Assembly: GCF_007860095.1 (NCBI RefSeq)
Contig: NZ_SJPT01000002.1
Span: 682,001 to 746,000 of the forward strand
DNA: 64,000 nucleotides
Source of the DNA: Novipirellula galeiformis
Lineage (GTDB): Bacteria; Planctomycetota; Planctomycetia; Pirellulales; Pirellulaceae
Reading direction: 5' to 3'
Below are positions 10,007 to 19,031 of the stretch, in pieces. How positions within the stretch are numbered: the first letter of the stretch is position 1; every line of letters begins with the position of its first letter. A program made the translations under genes and the position numbers. The notes beneath the pieces are model-generated. The model had not been told where the DNA came from. It saw only the letters and a program-made list of their open reading frames with translations, and searched no databases.

Positions 10007-11212
10007 ATGAAGTTTTCCTTGAAAACATTGCTGTGGGGCATTCTGCTAATCGCGGCCATCATGGCGGGCGTGTTTGCCATGTTCCCCAAGCCGGTGGCCG
10101 TGGAGTCGGCGACGGCCAAAATCGGTTTGTTACGAGTCACCGTGCAAGAAGACGGCAAGACGCGAATTCGTGAGAAATACGTCGTCTCGGCCCCCGTCTC
10201 GGGACGCGTCTCACGCATTGAATTGGATGCGGGAGACCAGTGTAGCGAAGCGACGTTGTTGGCGGTCATTTTACCCAGCGCGCCGGCGATGCTCGATGCT
10301 CGCGCACGAGCCGAGGCGATCGCGCGTGTGCAAGCGGCCGAGGCCGCGTTGCAACGTGCCCAATCGAACCGCGAACAGGCGGTGATCCACCACGAGTTAA
10401 ACATCACAAAACTCACACGTGCGCAAAAGCTGCGTCCCAGCAATGCGATTTCGCAAAGTGAGTTTGACATTGCCCAAACGGAAAGTTTAGCGAGTGCCCA
10501 AGCGATCCAAACGGCTCGTTTCGAGACCGAAATCGCGAGTTTCGAATTGACGATGGCCAAGGCGGCGGTGAATCAATTTTCCGAATCCGCGGAAGACACG
10601 AACGTCGACCCCTTCGAGATCGCAGCCCCGATTGCGGGTCGAGTGTTGCGCGTGATACAAGAAAGCTCCGCTGTGGTCGCCGTGGGGACCCCATTGATTG
10701 AACTAGGCGATCCGCGAAATCTTGAAATTGAAATTGACGTCTTGTCCAGCGACGCCGTCCGCATCCAACCGGGAGCAAAGCTGACGGTCGAACACTGGGG
10801 CGGCGAAACGCCATTGCAGGGATACGTGCGCGTGATCGAACCTCGCGCGTTCACCAAAGTGTCTTCACTGGGCGTCGAGGAACAACGTGTCAACGTGATC
10901 GCGGATTTTAATGAACCGCCCGAGCGAATTGCTTCACTCGGCGATGGCTATCGCGTCGAAGCCAACATTACTGTCAACGAAATTCCCGATGCGTTGATCA
11001 TTCCCAACAGTGCCTTGTTTCGCCATCAACGAAAGTGGCATGTACTAACGATCAACGACGGCAAAGCCGAGTTGCAAGCGGTCGAGATTGGTGCACAAAA
11101 CGAATCGGAAACTCAAATTACGGCGGGGCTAGAATTAGGCACCGAGGTGATCGTCTATCCCAGTGACACGTTAAAACCGGGAACCTTGGTTCGTCCCACC
11201 ATCCGTTCTTAG
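10007..11212 (+). CDS. Periplasmic membrane-fusion (HlyD/MacA-like) adaptor
   Basis: A 401-residue protein with an N-terminal signal anchor (about 7-26), a split lipoyl domain (RIREKYVVSAPVSGRVSRIE near 49-68 and IAAPIAGRVLRVIQ near 205-218) and, between them, an alpha-helical hairpin rich in Ala, Gln and Glu. A beta-barrel region follows, then the membrane-proximal domain. This is the MacA/HlyD order. Being last in the ATPase-permease-adaptor operon, it should link the inner-membrane permease to an outer-membrane exit. No TolC-like gene is in the window. Confidence 0.9.
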   Translation: MKFSLKTLLWGILLIAAIMAGVFAMFPKPVAVESATAKIGLLRVTVQEDGKTRIREKYVVSAPVSGRVSRIELDAGDQCSEATLLAVILPSAPAMLDARARAEAIARVQAAEAALQRAQSNREQAVIHHELNITKLTRAQKLRPSNAISQSEFDIAQTESLASAQAIQTARFETEIASFELTMAKAAVNQFSESAEDTNVDPFEIAAPIAGRVLRVIQESSAVVAVGTPLIELGDPRNLEIEIDVLSSDAVRIQPGAKLTVEHWGGETPLQGYVRVIEPRAFTKVSSLGVEEQRVNVIADFNEPPERIASLGDGYRVEANITVNEIPDALIIPNSALFRHQRKWHVLTINDGKAELQAVEIGAQNESETQITAGLELGTEVIVYPSDTLKPGTLVRPTIRS

Positions 11213-11301
11213 TCCGTTCGTTCTTAAGTCGCTTGGTCTCGTGCGAAAAACACGTCGCTGAGAAAAAGACGTCCCGAATCGCTTCGGCGCGTCGATCAAC
11301 G

Positions 11302-11339
11302 TGTCACTCGCCAACAAACCTGTCACGCGCCAACAAAGT
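11302..11339. repeat. 19-bp tandem repeat, 2 copies
   Basis: Two copies beginning TGTCACTCGCCAACAAA and TGTCACGCGCCAACAAA lie back to back between the convergent adaptor and OsmC-family genes, directly before the OsmC stop codon. Confidence 0.75.
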
Positions 11340-11340
11340 G

Positions 11341-11757
11341 CTACTCGTAGACAAACGTGATCGGGGCATCGATGTCGGCGTGCAAGCTTTGATGAACCGG
11401 ACATTGGTGAGCGGCATTTTCCAACCGTTTCCGCATGTCGGTGTCGACGACACGTCCTTGGGGGACCGTCACGATCGTCTCAAGACGCCCGATCCGTCGG
11501 AGCGGCTTGGCGACCATATCTTTGGTCACGCTGACGGTCGTCCCGTTCAGATCGAGGTCGTGTCGATCGGCCATCAAGCCAATGATCGTGAGCACGCAAC
11601 TGCCTAGCGCCGTGGCGACCAAATCGGTCGGCGAGAAACTCGTCCCTTGCCCGCCATTATCGACGGGGGCATCGGTGGTCAACTCCTTGCCGCTGGGGCC
11701 GTGGGTTGCTCGCACGCCGAGATTCCCGGTGTAAACGGCTTGGATATTAACAGACAT
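11341..11757 (-). CDS. OsmC/Ohr-family peroxide reductase-like protein
   Basis: A 138-residue cytoplasmic protein of the OsmC family, which reduces organic peroxides with a pair of reactive cysteines. Both are present: C54 in ALGSCVLT and C119 in AHQCPVHQ. The segment GTSFSPTDLVATALGSC is characteristic of OsmC/YhfA proteins. The ATG at 11757 was chosen; a GTG three codons upstream (11766) is in frame but adds nothing typical. It is monocistronic or co-transcribed with the upstream regulator gene on the same strand. Confidence 0.9.
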   Translation of the reverse strand: MSVNIQAVYTGNLGVRATHGPSGKELTTDAPVDNGGQGTSFSPTDLVATALGSCVLTIIGLMADRHDLDLNGTTVSVTKDMVAKPLRRIGRLETIVTVPQGRVVDTDMRKRLENAAHQCPVHQSLHADIDAPITFVYE

Positions 11758-11827
11758 GGAAATCACTCGTACGGAAAAGCGGAAAGGATAGAGTTATGTT
11801 GCATTCAGCGCGTCGCGACGACGCGAT

Positions 11828-12988
11828 TTAGGGATTGCCCTTAGGGCTTCGCCGGTATTGTCCGGGCGTCATCTTCGTTTCGCGGCGAAAGACGACGTGC
11901 ATGTATTCGGGGTGATCAAAGCCGCAAAGTGAGGCGATGCGTTCCATCGGTAGATCCGTTTCCGTCAACAGGCGACGAGCTCGTTTGATTTGTACATGTC
12001 GGATCTCTTGTTGCGGAGAACGCCCCAACAATTTTCTCAATTGACGTTCCAAGGTGCTACGTGAAAGCCCGGAATGGTTGATCACATTTTGCACGGTGAT
12101 TCCATCGCACGCCTGTTCCCGAATGTAGGAGAGCGCCGCGGCGATCGATGGATCATCAATGGCCACAATGTCGGATGATTGACGGACTTGGATGCCTAAC
12201 GGAGGAATCAGGTGAAGCTTGTTCTCGGCCGCTTCGCCCGCCATCAACCGCGCCAAAAGTTCCGCAGCCTGGAACCCAATTTCCTCGGCGTTAGGAATGA
12301 CGCTCGAGAGTGACGGATCACACAACTCGCAAAGCACGCGGTCATTGTCGGTGCCGATCACTGCCACTTCCTCGGGAATCACAAGCTCCGATTGGGCACA
12401 CGCTTCGAGGACTTGTTGCCCGCGGACATCATTGCAACAAAAAATCCCCACGGGCTTGGGCAAACCGAGCAACCACTTCAACAATTCGGCTTGTTCATCT
12501 TCGGCCGAGCGAGCTTCCTCACCTTGCCAAATGGAGCGATAGATCTCACACGCCTGGGTCGACGCGGGGGCGTGCCGGACGAACGCTTGTTCGCGGAGAG
12601 TCGACCATTCTTCGGACTGAAAACCACAGAAGGCGAAATTTTGAAAACCGCGTTCGGTCAAGTGTTCCGCCGCCAAACGACCGATTTCAGCATCGTCGGA
12701 CCGGATCACGGGAAAGCCAAAATCTTGGCCGCGGTCGGTCAATTCCACCATCGGAATTCCATTATGCCGCACCGTCTTGGCGAACTCAGCCGTCGTCACT
12801 CGAGAAATGATGCCGTTGCCGGTCCAGTTGGCCAGCCAAGCGGGCGGTTTCGCCGTCAAATCTCGTTGCTCGAGAAAAATGGACCAATCGTGGTGGGTTC
12901 GTCGAAATCGAATGACTCCCTCGAGAAGCTGGCGCCCGTAGATGGTCGACGTCTCGATCATCAACGCGACCCGTTTTTTCTTCAACAT
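11828..12988 (-). CDS. XylR-like AraC-family transcriptional regulator
   Basis: A 386-residue DNA-binding protein. Residues about 1-270 form a periplasmic-binding-protein-like sensor as in LacI/XylR (start KKKRVALMIETSTIYGRQLLEGV; later VGIFCCNDVRGQQVLEACAQ and VAVIGTDNDRVLCELCDPSLSSV). The C-terminal ~100 residues form a double helix-turn-helix of AraC type (VINHSGLSRSTLERQLRKLL and ERIASLCGFDHPEYMHVVFR). Such regulators in planctomycetes usually sense a sugar. No sugar-catabolic gene lies beside it, so its target may be distant or its own promoter. Confidence 0.9.
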   Translation of the reverse strand: MLKKKRVALMIETSTIYGRQLLEGVIRFRRTHHDWSIFLEQRDLTAKPPAWLANWTGNGIISRVTTAEFAKTVRHNGIPMVELTDRGQDFGFPVIRSDDAEIGRLAAEHLTERGFQNFAFCGFQSEEWSTLREQAFVRHAPASTQACEIYRSIWQGEEARSAEDEQAELLKWLLGLPKPVGIFCCNDVRGQQVLEACAQSELVIPEEVAVIGTDNDRVLCELCDPSLSSVIPNAEEIGFQAAELLARLMAGEAAENKLHLIPPLGIQVRQSSDIVAIDDPSIAAALSYIREQACDGITVQNVINHSGLSRSTLERQLRKLLGRSPQQEIRHVQIKRARRLLTETDLPMERIASLCGFDHPEYMHVVFRRETKMTPGQYRRSPKGNP

Positions 12989-13127
12989 GAGAGTATGCGT
13001 TGTGACAGGAGAGCGGCAAGTCGGCCAACAAGTTGGAACCGAGTCTAAGAAAATAACGCCCGGAGCACCATTCGGGTAGGCTATTTAGCTGTCAAATCCT
13101 GGGCGCATCGCCACGACAACTTCACGA

Positions 13128-13133
13128 TACAAT
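13128..13133 (+). promoter_or_regulatory. Candidate -10 box for the DUF58-vWA run
   Basis: TACAAT lies about 140 bases before the ATG of the DUF58 gene, in the 285-bp divergent spacer. It matches the sigma-70 -10 consensus at five of six positions, but no clear TTGACA-like box lies 16-18 bases upstream. Confidence 0.3.
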
Positions 13134-13273
13134 AGACGCACGCTGCTCATCGCCTGTCCTTACCCCGCCAGTGCGGTGTCGCATTGCTTGGGCACTTGCC
13201 GTGCGACCGTTTACCCGCGAACTCTCCTGTGAACGGAGGCGTACCGATTTCCAGCTCTCTCGGTTCCAAAGTC

Positions 13274-14176
13274 ATGCGAATCCTCGACCTCGTCACTCCA
13301 GGTGAACTTTCCCGTGTCGCCGCACTGCAATTGTTAGCGCGGCAAATCGTCGAAGGTTTCTGCTCGGGACGTCACCGATCGCCCCACAAAGGGTTCAGCG
13401 TCGAATTCAAACAGCATCGTCAATACGTCCCCGGCGATGAGTTGAAGAACATCGATTGGAAAGCGTTTGGCAAGAGTGACCGTCTGTACATCCGTGAGTA
13501 CGAAGAGGAAACCAATCTACGCTGCACGCTACTCGTCGACCGCAGCGGATCGATGCAGTATTGCGGCGAACGTTCCAACGGCTTGAGCAAGGACCAGTAC
13601 ACTCAGCGTCTGGGGGCGTCGCTGGCCTACTTGATGCTCGCCCAACAAGACGCCGCTGGCGTGATCACGTTCGATGACCGACCGCGATCGATCGTGCCGA
13701 CACGGGGGCGTCCGTCGCATCTTCGCTCGGTCCTCGCCGCGCTCAGCGGTCCACCGCAAGGCCGTGAAACGGACTTGGGAGGAGCGCTCCGCATGTTGGT
13801 TCCCAAGTTAGGACGACGGGGATTGGTCGTGATCTTGTCCGATGCGATGGGAGATCTCGAATCGCTGAATCGTTCCTTGGCGCAAATTCGATCTCGAAAG
13901 CATGAAGTCGTTTTCTTTCAGATCCTAGATCCAGATGAAGTTGATTTCCCGTTCACCGGGCGCGTGCAGTTTCGCGATCTCGAAGGGATGGCCGAGGATC
14001 AAACGGTCGATGCCGTTTCCATTCGCAATGCGTATCTCGAACGACTCGCACAACACAACACACGACTCCGAGACACTTGTCGTCGCCATCGCATTGACCT
14101 CGTCTCGATTCGCACCGACCAGCTTTACGACGACGCGTTGCACCAATATGTCTCGCTGCGGAGACAATTGTCATGA
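13274..14176 (+). CDS. DUF58 domain protein
   Basis: A 300-residue cytoplasmic protein. The DUF58 core is seen in FCSGRHRSPHKGFSVEFKQH and GDELKNIDWKAFGKSDRLY (about 36-86), followed by a vWA-like fold starting LLVDRSGSMQY, with a MIDAS-like D-x-S-G-S-M. DUF58 proteins usually work with a MoxR AAA+ ATPase and membrane vWA proteins in envelope or enzyme maturation. Here the vWA proteins follow, but no MoxR gene precedes it. The ATG at 13274 starts the conserved domain; an in-frame TTG at 13184 would add 30 non-conserved residues. The stop overlaps the next start as ATGA. Confidence 0.9.
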   Translation: MRILDLVTPGELSRVAALQLLARQIVEGFCSGRHRSPHKGFSVEFKQHRQYVPGDELKNIDWKAFGKSDRLYIREYEEETNLRCTLLVDRSGSMQYCGERSNGLSKDQYTQRLGASLAYLMLAQQDAAGVITFDDRPRSIVPTRGRPSHLRSVLAALSGPPQGRETDLGGALRMLVPKLGRRGLVVILSDAMGDLESLNRSLAQIRSRKHEVVFFQILDPDEVDFPFTGRVQFRDLEGMAEDQTVDAVSIRNAYLERLAQHNTRLRDTCRRHRIDLVSIRTDQLYDDALHQYVSLRRQLS

Positions 14177-16572
14177 TGTTGTTAAACGGACTGCTCGCCT
14201 TGGGGGCACTCGCGTTCACCATCCCGCTCGCGATCCACCTGCTCTATCGAAGCAAGTTCAAAACGATCCAATGGGGCGCGATGCACCTACTCGAACCCGT
14301 CGTGCGGATCAATCGCCGGCGGATTCAATGGATGCACTTGTTGTTGCTATTGGTCCGATGCCTGCTGCCGATCCTGTTAGCGTTTTGTTTATCGTTGCCG
14401 CTACTAACGGGATGCCGTGCGCTGCCCGGTGACGTACCGCAAACCCTGGTGATCGTCGTTGACGATTCGTTGAGCATGGCGGCACGAGACGCCTCGGGAG
14501 TGTCGCGTATCGAACGCGTCAAGCATGAACTGGCTGACTATTTAACCGGGCTGACACGACGCGACGAGATCATTTGGATCCCAGCAAGTGAAATCCGCAC
14601 GGCTCCCTCAGTGTCTGGTCGCGGGACCATGGGCACCGCCGACGCACTCGCTCGACTACGAAACTTGGCGGCAACGACGGGACCATTCGATTTGGCCCAG
14701 GTGATTCGCGCAGGGATCACCGCGGCCGATCACGGTTCCCATCTCGAACGACGCGTTATGATCGTGTCCGATTTTCAAAGTTGCAATGTCAACGATGCGG
14801 CGATCGATGGCCTAAGGACGCTCACGCACGCATCGCCGAGCGACCACGCACCTCCCTTGGTTCAATTTTGGGACGTCGGTGGCGATGCGAGTTCACTCGA
14901 AAACGTATCCGTTGATTCCATTGAAACGCTCTCGCCCGCGGTCGTGCCGGATCGGCAAACTCGATTTGCCGCACGGGTTCGAAACGCAAGTGACACCCCC
15001 GTCGATAAGGCTCGCGTAAGCTGGGCGTTCAACGGCGTCGCTGTGGAACCAGAGCTGGTTTCAATTCCAGCCCGATCGACGTCATTGGTCCATCACACCG
15101 CGGCCCTTTCTAAATCCGGGATCCACGAAATCTCCGTCTCGGTAGACCATCCCGATGCATTGATCGAGGACAACCAAAGAAGCATGGCGGTGGAAGTGAT
15201 TCGCGAAATCGACGTCGTCTTGGTCGATGGTCAACCGGGCGCCAAGCCGCTCGAAGGGGAAACCGATTATTTGGCGATCGCGTTGAGTCCTTTCGCCTTT
15301 GCACACCAAGAGGAGGTCGATGCCGTGCGTGCGTCCGTCATCTCCCCTGCGGAATTGCTGAAACGGATCACTCACGCCCCGCCGAACATCATCGTGTTAG
15401 CGAACGTTGCATCGCTGAGCGAAGACCAGCAAACGAAGATCGCCGAATTCGTTTACGCAGGAGGTTCCTTGATTCTGTTTGACGGTCAAAATCTTGACGA
15501 TGCGACCTATGCCAAGTCATGGAAGTACGGAAGCACGACGATGCCGCTGCCGGCGAAACTTGAGGAGATCGTTGGCGTCCCGTCGGGCGACCGTGACTCC
15601 GCGATGCGTTTGGGCGATTTGAACTCTCAGTACACACCATGGTCGCGACTTGCTCCCGCCGAGCAACGCCCTCTCTCAGGAGTGGACGTGCATGCCTATC
15701 GAAAGCTTGTCCCGATCACGCCGCGAAACGAACCCAATTCGCAGCAAGAATCCGAACCGGAGTCGGAGCCTCGAGCGGATGCGGAGTCCGTTGTTTTGTT
15801 GGTCATGGCCAATGGCGATCCTGTCGTCGTTTCCGCCCAACGTGGTCGTGGGCGAATCGTCCAATTTGCCATCCCTTGCGACGATTCTTGGACATCGCTG
15901 CCATTGCGTCGCGTTTACTTACCGATGATGCAGCAACTGACGCTCGATTTGATCGGCAGCGGCAAAGCGACCACCGTGAGCACCGGCGAACCGATGCTGA
16001 TTTCACTCGACGAGTTTCGCAGCAACCCGCGCCACGAATCCACACCCCAGGATGCCAAGGACGCGAACGTCGTGATTCCGACCGGTCAAGCTAAGTCCGC
16101 CCGTGACTCAGAATCAAGCGGTGACGCCGAGCTCGATGTCGAGGCTCCCTTCTTTACCGCCCAGACACCACATTCAAGTGAAGTCAGGATCGAATTGCCT
16201 GGGGATTGGCAACGCGATGGCACCGCGCCCCTGCTGTGGACGCAAACCAATCATGCCGGTCTGTATCGATTCCGCCAACTGCGTACCTTGCCAGATGACG
16301 TGCAAGTGGTGACCTCGACGATTCGAGTTGCTGAAGTTCCCGCGGAAGAGTCTCAATTACGAGCGACCGAGGGTGACCGCTTGACGGCCGTCGCAGAGAT
16401 GATCGGAGCCACGCTCCATCGGGATGTCGCTTCGATCCAAGACGCCGAGCAAACACGTCGGTTTGGACGCGAGATTTGGCGTTGGTTCCTGTACGCACTG
16501 TTGATCGCGATGGTCTTGGAAATGGTGGTACAGCAGCAACTCGTTCAGAAGAATCGCGGGGGAGTTGTCTAA
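14173..16572 (+). CDS. BatA-type membrane protein with vWA domain
   Basis: A 799-residue membrane protein. The first ~90 residues match the BatA N-terminal domain: two hydrophobic helices around LYRSKFKTIQWGAMHLLEP. A vWA domain begins at about 93 (LVIVVDDSLSMAARD, MIDAS D-x-S-x-S). A long extracytoplasmic region follows, including an amidotransferase-like part (about 340-440), and a C-terminal transmembrane helix (about 770-790). It overlaps DUF58 by 4 bp and the next gene by 1 bp, so the three are coupled. A role in envelope stress tolerance or protein-complex assembly is inferred from the Bat family; substrates are unknown. Confidence 0.87.
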   Translation: MMLLNGLLALGALAFTIPLAIHLLYRSKFKTIQWGAMHLLEPVVRINRRRIQWMHLLLLLVRCLLPILLAFCLSLPLLTGCRALPGDVPQTLVIVVDDSLSMAARDASGVSRIERVKHELADYLTGLTRRDEIIWIPASEIRTAPSVSGRGTMGTADALARLRNLAATTGPFDLAQVIRAGITAADHGSHLERRVMIVSDFQSCNVNDAAIDGLRTLTHASPSDHAPPLVQFWDVGGDASSLENVSVDSIETLSPAVVPDRQTRFAARVRNASDTPVDKARVSWAFNGVAVEPELVSIPARSTSLVHHTAALSKSGIHEISVSVDHPDALIEDNQRSMAVEVIREIDVVLVDGQPGAKPLEGETDYLAIALSPFAFAHQEEVDAVRASVISPAELLKRITHAPPNIIVLANVASLSEDQQTKIAEFVYAGGSLILFDGQNLDDATYAKSWKYGSTTMPLPAKLEEIVGVPSGDRDSAMRLGDLNSQYTPWSRLAPAEQRPLSGVDVHAYRKLVPITPRNEPNSQQESEPESEPRADAESVVLLVMANGDPVVVSAQRGRGRIVQFAIPCDDSWTSLPLRRVYLPMMQQLTLDLIGSGKATTVSTGEPMLISLDEFRSNPRHESTPQDAKDANVVIPTGQAKSARDSESSGDAELDVEAPFFTAQTPHSSEVRIELPGDWQRDGTAPLLWTQTNHAGLYRFRQLRTLPDDVQVVTSTIRVAEVPAEESQLRATEGDRLTAVAEMIGATLHRDVASIQDAEQTRRFGREIWRWFLYALLIAMVLEMVVQQQLVQKNRGGVV

Positions 16573-19028
16573 TGGACTTGTTTCCAACGATTCGGTTTGC
16601 CGGTGAGATGCCCGCTGGCGTCGTTTTGGCGATCGCGCTAGCGGCGGCGTTCGCGGTGATGTGGTATTACGTTCGTGAAACCCGCACGCTCGCCACTCCC
16701 TATTCGTATCTGTTACCGGCCCTTCGCGGCGCCGCGGTCGCATTGGTCATTTTCATTTTAGCCGGTCCGGTTTGGCATCGGCGTCAAGTCATTGGCACGC
16801 TGGGCAAAGTGACGTTCGCGATTGACGCTTCGGCGAGCATGTCGGTCACCGACAGCACCAACTTTGAGCCCTCCGAATCGCGACTTCGCCGGGCAACGCG
16901 ACTTTTGGAGGGAACACCTGAAAATCCCGGCTGGGTCCCACAACTCAGCGAAACCCATGAGATCGACGTGATCGCCTACAGCTCGGGAACGCCGGTCCGG
17001 TTGTGGTCCAGTGGCGACGAAGAGTCTCTAACGGCTTCATTGCATTTAATTGCCGATGGCAACCGTAGCAACTTGGCTTCGGCGATCACATCGATGGCTA
17101 CCGAAGTGAATTCGGAGGTGCTCAGTGGAGACGCTAAGCCGAGTGCTAACGCAGAATCGGATCACGATTCGAGTGACGAGTCCGAAACCGCAAATGCGGC
17201 TGAAAATTCGCAGACGCAAACCCGTTCGGCCTTGGTGATCATGACCGAGGGACGGCACAACTTGGGGCCTTCGCCGGTCGACGCTGCCCGGCGGGTTGGA
17301 TCAACGGCGATGCAGGTGGTGACATTGGGGATCGGATCCGAAGACGAACCTAGCGACATTGGTATCTCTCAAGTGCTCCGCCCCGACACGGTGGCTGCGG
17401 ACGGAAAGCTAACCGGAAAGTTGATCGTCAAGCAATTTGGGATGAGCGGTCGACCGCTGGGATTGCGGATTGAACATCGCGGGGAAACGGTTTGGCAGCA
17501 GCGAATCGCTCCCGACGTCGAGGGAGACACCGAAGTGCCTTTTGACTTTGATGTCGAACCCTTGGTCAAGGCGTTGCAAAACGAGTCCATTCGAGGTGTC
17601 AGTCGTAGCGCGGTGGTATTGGATTTGCGTGCGGTGATCGATGGGGCCCCCGAATCGGACCATCCCCGCAATGATTTGGCGACAAACCAAAACATCATGA
17701 CTCAAAACAATTCGATGTCGTTCCGCGTTGCCGCCTCGACACGGGATCGCCGGTTATTGATTCTTGATGGCTCGAGTCGTTGGGAAACACGCTACTTGCA
17801 TAATTTGTTTGATCGTGACCCGGCCTGGCAAGTCGACCTGGTGTTGTATGGACCGGGCACCGACACCGCGACCGTACAACGGGGCGACCAAGCGGGTCAA
17901 TTCCCTGCCACGGGGGAAGCGATAGCGAAATACGACGCCATTATTTTGGGCGAGGTGCCGGCGGAACAAATCAATTCAACTGATGTGATGTTGCTACGAC
18001 AATTTGTCAGTCGTGGGGGTGGGTTAGTCGTTGTCGATGGACGCTACGACCGATTGCGTCCCCTCGTGCAAACTCAATTGTCGGATCTCGTTCCCGTTAC
18101 GTATCCAAACGATACAGGCGTAATCGACGGTGGCAAATTGGAGCCTCGCGGGGTGGGGTTGGAACATCCAATGATGTTGCTACGCCCCTCCGCAGGAACG
18201 GACATCGGTGAAGTCGTTGATCAGTGGAACCGTTTACCCGAGCCGATTTACGTCAACAAGGTCGAGGCCCAAGCCGGCGCTGAAGTTTGGGCCCAGGTCC
18301 GCCAACGTGGCGACGACGCGTCGCCATGGTTGGTCACCCGATTGTACGGTGCAGGTCGCGTCTTCTATTTTGCTTCGGACCAAACGTGGCGATGGCGTTA
18401 TAAGTTGGCCGATGAGCTGCACGCTCGGTTTTGGAACCAAGTACTCAGCGCCGTGATGCAACCGCCCTATTCGGCGAGCGATTCGTTTGTCGCACTCGGC
18501 ACCGATCGTGTGGAGTACGAAGTCGGTGACCGCTCGCTGATCCGTGTGCGGTTACAGGGCCCAAGCGGAAAACCGCTGGGCGACGCCACCGTCGATGCGT
18601 TATTGGTGGCCGAGGAACGGGTCGTAGCGACGGTCCCCTTGTCGCTAGAAAACCCCGCACGCGGTACTTACCAGGGACAAACTCCGCCGTTGGAGCAGGG
18701 CGAATTTGAAATCCACATTCGAGCAAGCGGTTTCGATGCGAGTGCCCTTCAAGCGACCACGCCAATTTGGGTAGGCACGCCCGATCACGCCGAACTTCGA
18801 CGCGTCGGATTGGACAAGAACGCCTTGGTTCAGATCGCCCAGGCAGGCAAGGGCAGGTATTACCATGAATCATCGGCCGAGGAGTTGCTTGAGAACTTGA
18901 AACCGCTTTCGAGTGGCTCGGTGATTGAGTCCGATGTTTTGATCTGGCAGTCTTTCTATTGGTTTTGGTTGGTCATCGCGTTGTTGACTGCAGAGTGGTT
19001 GTTACGCAAACGAGCTGGATTGGTGTAA
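16572..19028 (+). CDS. Membrane vWA/glutamine-amidotransferase-like protein
   Basis: An 818-residue protein. Two N-terminal transmembrane helices (about 15-35 and 48-68) precede a vWA domain with VTFAIDASASMSVTD. Around 395-530 lies a class I amidotransferase-like fold (RLLILDGSSRWETRYLHNLF and FVSRGGGLVVVDGRYD) lacking a recognisable Cys-His-Glu triad, so probably structural. A C-terminal helix (about 790-812) ends in Arg/Lys. The acidic linker near 175-210 is Ser/Asp/Glu-rich. The ATG at 16572 overlaps the previous stop as TAATG; an upstream in-frame extension to 16476 overlaps the preceding gene and is not conserved-looking. Confidence 0.83.
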   Translation: MDLFPTIRFAGEMPAGVVLAIALAAAFAVMWYYVRETRTLATPYSYLLPALRGAAVALVIFILAGPVWHRRQVIGTLGKVTFAIDASASMSVTDSTNFEPSESRLRRATRLLEGTPENPGWVPQLSETHEIDVIAYSSGTPVRLWSSGDEESLTASLHLIADGNRSNLASAITSMATEVNSEVLSGDAKPSANAESDHDSSDESETANAAENSQTQTRSALVIMTEGRHNLGPSPVDAARRVGSTAMQVVTLGIGSEDEPSDIGISQVLRPDTVAADGKLTGKLIVKQFGMSGRPLGLRIEHRGETVWQQRIAPDVEGDTEVPFDFDVEPLVKALQNESIRGVSRSAVVLDLRAVIDGAPESDHPRNDLATNQNIMTQNNSMSFRVAASTRDRRLLILDGSSRWETRYLHNLFDRDPAWQVDLVLYGPGTDTATVQRGDQAGQFPATGEAIAKYDAIILGEVPAEQINSTDVMLLRQFVSRGGGLVVVDGRYDRLRPLVQTQLSDLVPVTYPNDTGVIDGGKLEPRGVGLEHPMMLLRPSAGTDIGEVVDQWNRLPEPIYVNKVEAQAGAEVWAQVRQRGDDASPWLVTRLYGAGRVFYFASDQTWRWRYKLADELHARFWNQVLSAVMQPPYSASDSFVALGTDRVEYEVGDRSLIRVRLQGPSGKPLGDATVDALLVAEERVVATVPLSLENPARGTYQGQTPPLEQGEFEIHIRASGFDASALQATTPIWVGTPDHAELRRVGLDKNALVQIAQAGKGRYYHESSAEELLENLKPLSSGSVIESDVLIWQSFYWFWLVIALLTAEWLLRKRAGLV

Positions 19029-19031
19029 ACG

